64,000 nucleotides of DNA from Rhodothermales bacterium (GTDB lineage Bacteria > Bacteroidota > Rhodothermia > Rhodothermales > JAHQVL01). The translations under genes were made by a program, and so were the position numbers. The notes below the pieces were generated by a model. That model had not been told where the DNA came from. It ran no database searches and was given only the letters and a program-made list of their open reading frames with translations. This document shows, piece by piece, positions 7,450 to 15,816 of this stretch. Numbering within the stretch: position 1 is the stretch's first letter; each line of letters starts with the position of its first letter. The stretch lies in NCBI GenBank assembly GCA_041391505.1, contig JAWKNW010000016.1, forward strand, positions 62,001-126,000, written 5' to 3'.

Positions 7450-8153
7450 CGGTAGGATAACGGGCGAGATGATGGGTGGCCATCATAGCCGGCGAAAAGG
7501 CCGTTGTTCCTCATCGACTGACCTGTCGCTACGCACGTGCACCGCAACCATGCGAGATGCGCTCTTTCCGATGCTGGATGTGCTCATTTCGCTGTATTTC
7601 GAGTATCTAGCATCAGGACGGTTAACAAACTGCACCAAACAGTCCACGATCTGATCGGAACGCGCCGATTCGTCCTGCCTGTCCTGCGGCGCTACCCGCT
7701 GCCGGCCAGATCGTGCTGCGCTTTTTCTCCCACGACAAAAGCGCCAAACCACGACGCAACCTTTCCCGGGTGCGCCTAGTTTAGGCTGACGCCTCTTGTG
7801 CTTTCGACGTGACGGTGCGAAGTACCCGATAAAACCAGGCTTTTCCGCAGTACGGGGTATCCTTCACCGACTTAGTAGCAGTACACGTCACTTCACGCCG
7901 ACCCGCCGAACGCAGACAGGAACGTTCTACCTCAGCTGATCTTACGTAACTGAGGATCACGGTTCTTTTACACGTCTTCCTTGGCGTCGGCGAATCAGGG
8001 CAAATCACAGGACCTGTTCAGGGACAATGAGTCTGCCTTCCTGATCAGGGAGCCTCGAACGGCTCCTGGAATCCGCCCGGATCTCCATGAGCGCACCGGG
8101 CCTGCATACTCGCGCTTCTTCTCTCTGGCCGGCTGCCACTTCCCTTCAATCGC
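7450..8153. other. Intergenic region without a convincing gene
   Basis: About 700 bases between the divergent ABC operon and the histidine kinase gene. The short frames here have no family resemblance and biased composition. The part from about 7780 to 7990 is AT-richer and holds a small stem CCTCAG...CTGAGG (about 7930-7960). Promoters for both flanking genes must lie here, but I could not assign them. Confidence 0.5.
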
Positions 8154-10748
8154 ATGTACTGGCACTACTCGAGCGATATCTGGTTCTTCGTCTTTAGCGG
8201 ACTCAGCGTGGTCCCGCTCATCATCTATGGGTGGCAGCGCAGACGGCTGCCTTCCGTGTCGTATTTCAACGCGTTTAATGCCCTCGTCCTGCTCTGGTGC
8301 ATCCTCGCAACCTTCGAGCACTCCGCAATCGACCTCCGCCTGCGCGAAGGCATCGTCAACGCGCTCTACGTGCCGATTCCATTCACGAGTGCGCTCTGGC
8401 TGCTCTTCGCCATCGCCTTCGCGCGGCATAGACGCTGGCTCGACGGACGAGTTGTGGCGCTCATCCTGCTGATTCCTACCATCACCGCCATCCTCGCCCA
8501 GACCAATCCGTTCCACATGCTCTTGTTCGGGCCGGCGTCCATGGAGCTGCGCGGCGACTTCCTGGTGCTGATGCGGCCGCGCTACGCCTGGTTCTGGGTG
8601 CACACGATCTACAGCTACGCCTCCGTCATCGCCGGCGCGACGCTCATCATCTCGCATGTCGTACGAAAAGGCCCCATCTACCGGAAACAGGGCATCGTGA
8701 TGTCCGCCGGCGCGCTCCTGCCGCTGCTCGTCAACCTCTTTTACCTGCTCTTCTGGAATCACTACCTCTCGATCGACCTGACGCCGGTCGCGCTTTCGTT
8801 CGCCGCCGTCATCTTTGCCTGGGGCATCTTCAAATACCGGATCTTCGACCTCGTGCCGATCGCCCGCTCCACCCTGTTCGATTGCACCGACGACCCGGTC
8901 TTTATCCTGGATTCGCAGGACAGGCTGGTGGATCTGAACAACGCCGCCACCCTGCTCTTCGATGTGCCGACGGACGGCCTGATCGGCGAGCCGCTCGCCG
9001 AGGCGTGCCCCGCCCATCTCGCCCATCTCGCCCGACTCGCTTCGTCGCTGGAGGAGCCCGGCGAACTACCCGTGCTGTATCGAGACGAAGAACGCGTCTA
9101 CCGCGTCGTTTCGAAACGGCTGCTCGATCAGAAAGATGAAACGCTTGGCCGGCTTCTCTCGCTGCAGAATATCACGGCGCTCAAACGCCAGGAATCCGCC
9201 CTCATCGCCGCCAAGGAACAGGCCGAGACGGCGGCGCAGACCAAAAGCGACTTCCTGGCCACGATGAGCCACGAACTGCGCACCCCGATGAACGGCGTGC
9301 TCGGTTTTTCGTCGCTGCTGCAGGCCACGCCGCTGGACGACGAGCAGAGCAGCTATGTGGACACCATCCAGACGAGCGGCAATATCCTGCTCGCCCTGAT
9401 CGACGACATCCTCGACTTCTCGAAGATCGAAGCCGGCAAAGTCACGCTGGAGCAACGTCCGGTGGTCGTTCACACCTGCGTCGAGGATGCGCTCGGCCGC
9501 ATCGCGGAGTCGGCGGCCCGAAAAGGGATCGAACTGACCTGTTCCATCGCGCTCGACGTCCCCTTCGCAATCGTGGGTGACGAGGTGCGCATCGGCCAGG
9601 TGCTGGGCAATCTGCTGGGCAATGCCATCAAGTTTACCAAAAAGGGTGAGATCTCGCTGCAGGTGGCGCGGATCGCGCCGCCGGCCGGCGCGCCGGACCG
9701 CTGCACGCTCCGCTTCTCGGTGTCCGACACGGGCATCGGCATTCCGCCGGACCGGATCGAGACCATCTTCGACGCCTTCACCCAGGCCGATAGCTCGACG
9801 ACGCGGCGGTTCGGGGGCACCGGTCTGGGGCTCGCGATTTCACGGCAACTCAGCGCGTTGATGGGGGGCTCTATCCACGCCGAGAGCGTCGTGGGCGCCG
9901 GCTCGACGTTTCACTTCACCCTCAAGGCCGGAATGAGCCCGATGATCGCCGCGAACGCATCCCCGCATCACGCCCTGATCGGCCAGCGCGCACTTTTGCT
10001 GAGCCATCACCCGACCCGCCGCTCCTATCTGGGCCAGCTCTGCCGGATGTGGGGCATGGAGGTGACGCTGTCGCCGTCCCATGCCGAGGCCGAGGCCTAC
10101 CTGACGGAGGAGGAATCCCCCGATGTGCTGATCGTCGACGCCGGCGGCGCCGAGGCGACCCTCCTCCGGGCGTCGCTCAACCGGTGGCGAAAGCGGTACG
10201 CGGTCATCTCGCTGACCTCCGTAGGCCACACCGACCGCGCGGCTGAACCCGGCGCGGTGAGCGTCCGGAAGCCCGTCAAACGCGCGGAACTGCTCCAGGC
10301 CCTCCTCAGCTGCCGTCCCGACGGCGGCCGCAGCGTCGGAAGCCGGCAGCCGCTCTTCGACGAGGCGCTCGGACGAACGCACCCGCTGCGGATCCTGATC
10401 GCGGAGGACGACGCCATGAACCAGGAAGTGGCGCGGCTCTTTTTCTCCAGGATGGGCTACGCCCCCGACCTCGTCGCCAGCGGACGCGAGGCCGTCGAGG
10501 CCGCGGGGCGCACCGACTACGACGTCATCTTCATGGACATCTACATGCCCGAGATGGACGGCATCAGCGCGGCGAAACGCATCATGGCGTCCGGACCGGC
10601 GCGGCCCAGCATCGTCGCCCTGACGGCCAGCGTAACGGAAACGGAGAAGAAGCAGTGCCGCGACGCCGGCATGGACGGTTTCATCAGCAAACCGCTCCAG
10701 CTCGAACACCTCGTCGAGATGCTCCGCACTATCGCGCCACGGCATTAG
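8154..10748 (+). CDS. Hybrid sensor histidine kinase with 7TM input and receiver domains
   Basis: 864 residues. About 1-230: seven hydrophobic segments with the N-terminal 7TM histidine-kinase input fold (SSDIWFFVFSGLSVVPLIIY ... AVIFAWGIFKYRIFDLVPIA). About 240-345: PAS domain. About 350-600: HisKA with phosphoacceptor His373 in ATMSHELRTPMNGVLGF, and HATPase with N-box NLLGNAIKFT, G1 DTGIGIP and G2 GGTGLGLAIS. About 620-735: a degenerate receiver-like domain that keeps VLIVDAG but has SHHP in place of the acidic pocket. About 743-864: an intact receiver with EDD, the phosphoacceptor in VIFMDIYMPEMDG (about 795), LTAS and SKP. The ligand is unknown, and no cognate response regulator gene is adjacent. 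Confidence 0.93.
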   Translation: MYWHYSSDIWFFVFSGLSVVPLIIYGWQRRRLPSVSYFNAFNALVLLWCILATFEHSAIDLRLREGIVNALYVPIPFTSALWLLFAIAFARHRRWLDGRVVALILLIPTITAILAQTNPFHMLLFGPASMELRGDFLVLMRPRYAWFWVHTIYSYASVIAGATLIISHVVRKGPIYRKQGIVMSAGALLPLLVNLFYLLFWNHYLSIDLTPVALSFAAVIFAWGIFKYRIFDLVPIARSTLFDCTDDPVFILDSQDRLVDLNNAATLLFDVPTDGLIGEPLAEACPAHLAHLARLASSLEEPGELPVLYRDEERVYRVVSKRLLDQKDETLGRLLSLQNITALKRQESALIAAKEQAETAAQTKSDFLATMSHELRTPMNGVLGFSSLLQATPLDDEQSSYVDTIQTSGNILLALIDDILDFSKIEAGKVTLEQRPVVVHTCVEDALGRIAESAARKGIELTCSIALDVPFAIVGDEVRIGQVLGNLLGNAIKFTKKGEISLQVARIAPPAGAPDRCTLRFSVSDTGIGIPPDRIETIFDAFTQADSSTTRRFGGTGLGLAISRQLSALMGGSIHAESVVGAGSTFHFTLKAGMSPMIAANASPHHALIGQRALLLSHHPTRRSYLGQLCRMWGMEVTLSPSHAEAEAYLTEEESPDVLIVDAGGAEATLLRASLNRWRKRYAVISLTSVGHTDRAAEPGAVSVRKPVKRAELLQALLSCRPDGGRSVGSRQPLFDEALGRTHPLRILIAEDDAMNQEVARLFFSRMGYAPDLVASGREAVEAAGRTDYDVIFMDIYMPEMDGISAAKRIMASGPARPSIVALTASVTETEKKQCRDAGMDGFISKPLQLEHLVEMLRTIAPRH

Positions 10749-10771
10749 CGGCATCGGGTTTAACGGGAGCG

Positions 10772-11512
10772 CTACTGCAGGAGCGCCGGCGGGGCATCTC
10801 CGGTCTCCGACGAGTCGGATTGGGCCAGGGCGAGCTGCTCCCGATGGATCTGCGCCTGCAGCCGCTTGCGCGACAACGTGTCTTTCGCGTGAACGCCGGC
10901 CAGCAGCCGCTCGCGAAACATCTTCACCTCGACCATCGCGGTCTCGTGCTCCGACTCGATACGGGCGCGCTCGACCTCGAAGTGCAGGTCGCGCGCATAC
11001 GCCTCGTCGTTTTTTTCGGTGTACAGCTCCGCGATGGCACTTTCCTTCGCCAGCTGCCTTGCCACGCGGCGGACGGTATAGCTGGTGGTGATGTCCCGCT
11101 CCTCCTGCCGGTTGCGGCGGAGCAACTCGTAGATGCCGGCTTCATAGATGCTGCGCCCGATCATGACGGCGAGGACAAACCGAAAGGCCCAGCCGGCGGC
11201 GCCCTCCCCGTTCGCGATGGCCAGGATCAGCAGCGCCACGTAGATCACGACCAGCGTGAGCGCCCACGCGATCTTCATCGGCATGGGGGCATGCTTCTGC
11301 GAATCGATGGCGAGCCAGGAGTTGATGAAGGCGCCCTCCACCAGCACGAGCGCGGCGCCCATGATCACGTACAACCAGGGCGGATCAATATGGATGAAGG
11401 CCTGCCGCGCCACCGAGAGCGTCGCAAACGAGGTCACCATCACACCCGCCACCTTGATCAGGATGTCGACGACGCGTTGCGTCCAATAAAAATCGAAATC
11501 TTGTTGGCTCAT
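10772..11512 (-). CDS. Unknown four-TM membrane protein with charged C-terminal helix
   Basis: 246 residues; I do not recognise the family. About four hydrophobic stretches occupy residues 15-150 (VDILIKVAGVMVTSFATLSV; WLYVIMGAALVLVEGAFINS; IAWALTLVVIYVALLILAIA; WAFRFVLAVMIGRSIYEAGI). Residues 150-235 are highly charged and probably coiled coil (ELLRRNRQEERDITTSYTVR; HFEVERARIESEHETAMVEV). The layout suggests a membrane anchor with a long cytoplasmic helix. Convergent with the histidine kinase (23-base gap). No catalytic motif is visible. Confidence 0.75.
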   Translation of the reverse strand: MSQQDFDFYWTQRVVDILIKVAGVMVTSFATLSVARQAFIHIDPPWLYVIMGAALVLVEGAFINSWLAIDSQKHAPMPMKIAWALTLVVIYVALLILAIANGEGAAGWAFRFVLAVMIGRSIYEAGIYELLRRNRQEERDITTSYTVRRVARQLAKESAIAELYTEKNDEAYARDLHFEVERARIESEHETAMVEVKMFRERLLAGVHAKDTLSRKRLQAQIHREQLALAQSDSSETGDAPPALLQ

Positions 11513-11600
11513 CCGTTTACATCCTGTTTCAAGACGCCTCGCCGGGCGTGGGTTTTGGAGTGACGTTAGGCACGTCGGTACAGTGTTATCGAAGCGATGA

Positions 11601-11628
11601 GGGGATGTGGGATGCGCGATGCAGGATT
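11601..11628. repeat. GGGATGTGGGATGC... intergenic repeat copy
   Basis: A short run of GGGATGTGGGATGCGCGATGCAGGAT between two minus-strand genes, of the same unit family as at 2204-2240. Only one arm is visible here. Confidence 0.5.
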
Positions 11629-11714
11629 TTCCCGTAAAACCATGTTTTCGACGGGGACTCTTGTATCCAGGTATCCGGTATCGGCAGACCAGCGGCGATG
11701 ATGTGTGCGATCCA

Positions 11715-13949
11715 TCAGGGATTCAGGCTGAAAACCAGCGTAAAAAGATACCAGGATTTCACCGGCTCCCGATTGAAAGTCGCCGGCTCGAACCGGGCAT
11801 TCTGCAACACCTGGATGACTTCTTCCTCGCAACCAAACCCGATGCCCTGCACGACGGTCGGGTCGTGCAGCTGCCCTGCTTCATCGATCATCATCCGGAG
11901 GATCACGCGGCCTTCCACCCCCGCGCGGCGGGCGCGGGCCGGGTATTCCACCTGGTTCCGGACGGTGGCTTCGTCGACCAACCGGGCCGGCGTTTCCGGC
12001 ACCACAAAGATGCCGTTCTCATCGGTGGCGCGCTGGATGCGGTCTTCGAGACGACGGGCTTCCGCCTCGGCACGCGACGCGGCCTCCATCGCGTCGCGGG
12101 CGAGAGCGATCTGCTCGGTCAGGTAGGCCTCGCCGGGCCTGTAGGCGAGCGCAGCGGTATAGATGTCCAGTGCGTCGGCCCAGTGCCGTTCCCGGAAAAG
12201 CACGTCGGCCTGTCCGCGCAGGTACTGGTACTGCCGCTCGTTCTCGATCAAGGTCTGGGCACGGGTTGCCTCGGCGGCCGCCGAATCCCGCGCGGCCGTC
12301 CGCTGCGCGGTCGCGTACCGATCGTCGGGGCGCAGCGCGAGCACCGACGCATACGCGATCTCGGCTTCTCTCCATGCGCGCCGCGCAAACAGGTTATCCG
12401 CATCGGCGCGCGCGGCCTGATACTGCCGCGTCTGTTCCGCCTCGATCGCGGCCTGCGTTTCTTCGGGCGTGGGGCCGGAGGCCGGCCGGGGCGCCGGCGG
12501 GTTCGCGCGCGCTGCCGGCGCGACCGGGCGCGCTGCGGGCGTAGCGACGGGCGCGGGTTGCGGGGCCAGCGTTTCCTTCGGCCGGGGCGCCGCGCCCTCG
12601 TTGTCCTCCGGCGGGGAAACGACGTTCGATCCGGCGGCCGGGGGGTTGCCCGATCCCGGCGCGGTGTCGCTCACCACGCGGCCGTAGTCGCTGCCGGTCG
12701 AAAGCCCCATGCGAAAGCCGGCGAAAAACCCCACCACGGCCAGCAGCACGACGACAACGAGCGTTCCCAGCAGCCGGTTGAAGCCCTTCTGGCGGTTCTC
12801 CAGCTCGGCGATCCGGACCTGCAGCTCCTGCGTGGGCGGCAGGTTGCCGGCCGGCACTGGCTCGACGGGCCGCTTCGATACCGCCGCGGATCGTTTCTGG
12901 TGTTCGCTACCGTATTCTTCCATTTGTTCAGACAATCCCATGGTTGGTCCTGTGACGATCATCGACGCGAGGATGGCGGGGGCGGCGGCATCGTCCCATG
13001 CAGACAACGCGGCCGGCGCTTCCGGCTCCAGCGGCAGATCCGCCCCACCTTCGGCCTGCACCGCGTCCAGCGCGACCACCTGTCTGCGATCGGCAACGGC
13101 GCGGGCGAGCGCGTCCAGCAGCAGACTGACCGAGCGCGGCCGCGCCGTGGGGTCCCACTGCAGGGCCTGAAGCAGCACCGACTTCAGGTCCGTCGTGATC
13201 TCCCTGCTGCGTTCCACGGTGCGAGCAAGCCGTTTACCCTGGGACGGGGTCATGACGGCCGGAGGCGTCTTCCCCGTCACCATAAACAGCAGGAGCGCCG
13301 CGGCGGAAAACACATCGGTCCACGGACCGACGGTGTCGCGTTCGCCGGATAACTCCGGGGGAGAAAAACCGGGCACGCGCGCGGCGTCGATGTCGCCGGC
13401 TACCTGGGCATAATACAGGCGCGCCGCGCTGAAATTGAGCAGCATCGGCGTCCTGCCCCGATCCATGAACACCGCCGTCGGCGATAGCATGCCATGCACC
13501 AGCCCCAGTTCGTGGCCGGCCTCGACGCCCTGCAGCATCCGAGTCGCCAGCCCGATCGCTTCGTCCTCCGCGATCTTCCCACCCCGCTGCCGGACGTACG
13601 CGCGCATCGAGATGCCCATGCGTCGCTCACTCACCCGGTAGCATGTGCCGTGAGCACTACCGTGTGTTAGACACCGGACCACATGAGGATGCGAAAGGCG
13701 CGCCAGCGCACCGGCTTCCAGCTCGTGTTCGGCCAGTCCGTAAGCAAACAGGGCATCGTCCGTCGCCACGCAAAGGGCGCCGTCATCGCCGCGACGCACA
13801 ATCGCGCCCGGATAAAATTCGCGCACGACGACACCGGACTCGTCGCGTCGATCGGTCGCCTGATACGTCAGCTCGAACAGACCCGGATCGCCAAGCAGCG
13901 GCCCGATGGCGAAGCGGTCCAGAAGCATCGTGCCTTGCTGCAGACGCAT
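11715..13949 (-). CDS. Pseudokinase-TM-TPR-TonB C-terminal fusion protein
   Basis: 744 residues. About 10-285: a Ser/Thr kinase-like fold, but the catalytic landmarks are lost. The lysine position reads VVREFYPG (Arg43); the HRDLKPEN loop reads HGMLSPTA (152-159); DFG reads NFS (172-174). The PPE of the activation loop (FSPPELSG) remains. One transmembrane helix follows at about 388-410 (TLVVVVLLAVVGFFAGFRMG), then a Pro/Ala-rich linker (about 440-500). TPR-like repeats (about 505-650) hold AWREAEIAYASVLALRPDD and HWADALDIYTAALAYRPGE. The end (about 665-744; QVEYPARARRAGVEGRVIL, PTVVQGIGFGCEEEVIQVL) is a TonB C-terminal domain. Predicted: cytoplasmic pseudokinase, periplasmic TPR and TonB parts. 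Confidence 0.88.
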   Translation of the reverse strand: MRLQQGTMLLDRFAIGPLLGDPGLFELTYQATDRRDESGVVVREFYPGAIVRRGDDGALCVATDDALFAYGLAEHELEAGALARLSHPHVVRCLTHGSAHGTCYRVSERRMGISMRAYVRQRGGKIAEDEAIGLATRMLQGVEAGHELGLVHGMLSPTAVFMDRGRTPMLLNFSAARLYYAQVAGDIDAARVPGFSPPELSGERDTVGPWTDVFSAAALLLFMVTGKTPPAVMTPSQGKRLARTVERSREITTDLKSVLLQALQWDPTARPRSVSLLLDALARAVADRRQVVALDAVQAEGGADLPLEPEAPAALSAWDDAAAPAILASMIVTGPTMGLSEQMEEYGSEHQKRSAAVSKRPVEPVPAGNLPPTQELQVRIAELENRQKGFNRLLGTLVVVVLLAVVGFFAGFRMGLSTGSDYGRVVSDTAPGSGNPPAAGSNVVSPPEDNEGAAPRPKETLAPQPAPVATPAARPVAPAARANPPAPRPASGPTPEETQAAIEAEQTRQYQAARADADNLFARRAWREAEIAYASVLALRPDDRYATAQRTAARDSAAAEATRAQTLIENERQYQYLRGQADVLFRERHWADALDIYTAALAYRPGEAYLTEQIALARDAMEAASRAEAEARRLEDRIQRATDENGIFVVPETPARLVDEATVRNQVEYPARARRAGVEGRVILRMMIDEAGQLHDPTVVQGIGFGCEEEVIQVLQNARFEPATFNREPVKSWYLFTLVFSLNP

Positions 13950-14293
13950 GGTACGGGGAGAAGTGGGAAGAGTGTGGACAGCCGAAATATGAGAAAACGG
14001 CGCAAATCCGCGTCATAGGATTTGCCTACATGGCTGACGCTTCTGGCACAACCTGACGTAGCCAAAGCTTCCTGAATTCCTGCGCCACCGACGCATCCTA
14101 CCGCCACAAATCCGTTTGAACGCCGCACGGGCGTCGCTTCCATGCCGCGGGAAAGACACCCGTACGCCATCCTGTATCGGCCCTTCCGGTAGCCCCACCC
14201 GCTGCACTTCCGGCAAGCGCCCGCCGGCGCAACAAAAAGCCGGCGCGCGCCGTCTGTTCGGGCGTTCGCCTTCTGTACCAACACGTCGCAACC
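13950..14293. other. Divergent promoter region, no gene seen
   Basis: 344 bases between the pseudokinase gene and the serine hydrolase gene, which are transcribed away from each other. Frames crossing it are not protein-like. It should hold both promoters; no consensus stood out. Confidence 0.5.
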
Positions 14294-15796
14294 ATGCGCC
14301 TCGTTTTTCTTGCCGGCCTCCTGGCCGCCACCCTGCCCGCATTGGCCCAGCCCGCTTCGCCGTGGCTACCTCAAGCCGAAGCGCTGAGCGTCGAGATCGA
14401 CGGGCTGCGACAACGATTGGATATACCGGGGCTGGCGATGGTCGTCGTGCACGACGGCGAGGCGATCTACCGCAGCGCCATGGGGACCACGCGGAACGGC
14501 CGGCCCTTCGCCACGGACACGCCCCTCCGGATCGCCTCCGTCACCAAATCGCTCACGGCGGTCTTGATCATGCAGGCCGTCGAAAACGGCGAACTCGCGC
14601 TCACGGACCCGGTGACCGACTACCTGCCGGACTACGAGGGGAGCCCGGAAACAACGATCTACCACCTGCTCACCCATACATCGGAAGGCCGGCTCGGCGC
14701 CGAGTTCGTGTACAGCACGATGCGATACGCGCGGCTCGCCGACATCCTCGCCGCCGCGACGGGCCGGCCCTTCGAGTCCATGATCCGCGAGCGCATCATG
14801 CAGGTCGCCGGCATGCGATGGTATCCCTCGCCGAATCTCGGCGCCCACGCCGGCCTCGTCTCCACCGCAGACGGCCTCGCCGCCTACGCCCGGGCCCTCG
14901 ACCAGGGCCTGCTCCTCAGCGCGGCGATGCAGCAGGCGCTGATGTCTCCACAGGTATCCGTCACCACCCACGATCCGCTGCCCGTCGGACTCGGATGGTT
15001 CAGCCAGACCGTCCAGGGGGTACGCGTGGTGTGGAGCTTCGGGCAGGACGATCCGGACCATTCGGGGGCGCTCTTACTTCGGCTGCCCGATCTCGGGTTC
15101 ACGTTCGTCCTCCTCGCCAACGCAAACGTCCTCAGCGACCCTTTCCGTCTTTTGATGGGGGATGTCCGGCTATCCCCGTTCGCGATGGCATGCATCCGCC
15201 TGTTCGCGTTTTCGCCGGCCGGCGCCCCACTCGCCGCGCCGGACCGGGGGACCGAACTCGCGGAACAGCTCGACCTGCTGGAGCGCGCGTCGCCATACCG
15301 CTTCGCCGAGGAGCTGACGGGCCATCTGCTCGTCGACATCCGGCGCGGTGACCGGACCGCCGCGCGCGCGACCTGGGATCTCCTCACCTCCCGCTACCCC
15401 GCCTACGCCCGCGAACCGAATGGAGGGCTGCTCATTCCGCTGCTGCAATCCCAGGACCCTGCGATGACCGCCGCCGCCGTCGCGATGGGAGAGCGCCTGT
15501 TGCCGGATCATCCGCTGAACCGATGGATCCTGTGGCCGATGGCGATGCTCTACGAAAACGCCGGCGAGGACGACCGCGCGATCGCGCTGTACGAACGCAT
15601 CCTGGTGCTCCCCGATCAGGCCCCCGATTTTCTGCACGCCCTATTCCAGGCCTGGGCCGGCACCGGCCTCGGCCGGCTCTGGGCCGAACGCGACCCCGAA
15701 AAGGCCCGGGCGTACCTCGAGGAGGTACTCAAACTGGATGTCGAGGACGAAGCGGAAGAAGCGCGCGCGTTGCTGGAGCGGTTGGACGGTCGGTAG
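14294..15796 (+). CDS. Exported serine hydrolase, class C beta-lactamase-like, with TPR-like tail
   Basis: 500 residues with a signal peptide MRLVFLAGLLAATLPALAQP. The beta-lactamase/D-Ala-D-Ala peptidase fold covers about 30-310: IPGLAMVVVHDGEAIYRSAM, the nucleophile motif SVTK in RIASVTKSLTAVL (Ser about 79), HLLTHTSEG, and a third motif probably at HSG (about 256). The second motif, usually Tyr-x-Asn, reads YST in FVYSTMRYARLADIL, so the Asn is missing. Residues 330-500 form a helical repeat region (AIALYERILVLPDQAP; EKARAYLEEVLKLD), resembling TPR. Likely a periplasmic esterase or peptidase; substrate unknown. Confidence 0.88.
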   Translation: MRLVFLAGLLAATLPALAQPASPWLPQAEALSVEIDGLRQRLDIPGLAMVVVHDGEAIYRSAMGTTRNGRPFATDTPLRIASVTKSLTAVLIMQAVENGELALTDPVTDYLPDYEGSPETTIYHLLTHTSEGRLGAEFVYSTMRYARLADILAAATGRPFESMIRERIMQVAGMRWYPSPNLGAHAGLVSTADGLAAYARALDQGLLLSAAMQQALMSPQVSVTTHDPLPVGLGWFSQTVQGVRVVWSFGQDDPDHSGALLLRLPDLGFTFVLLANANVLSDPFRLLMGDVRLSPFAMACIRLFAFSPAGAPLAAPDRGTELAEQLDLLERASPYRFAEELTGHLLVDIRRGDRTAARATWDLLTSRYPAYAREPNGGLLIPLLQSQDPAMTAAAVAMGERLLPDHPLNRWILWPMAMLYENAGEDDRAIALYERILVLPDQAPDFLHALFQAWAGTGLGRLWAERDPEKARAYLEEVLKLDVEDEAEEARALLERLDGR

Positions 15797-15816
15797 CGCG
15801 AAGGCGCCCTGCCGGC

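Noticed and set aside
7780..7990. Riboswitch-like AT-richer region upstream of the histidine kinase
   Set aside because: No known riboswitch core could be matched and only one six-base stem is seen.
11607..13352. Long plus-strand frame of 581 codons
   Set aside because: It is antisense to the pseudokinase-TonB gene, rich in Arg/Gly/Pro, has no recognisable motif, and is a typical GC-rich shadow frame.
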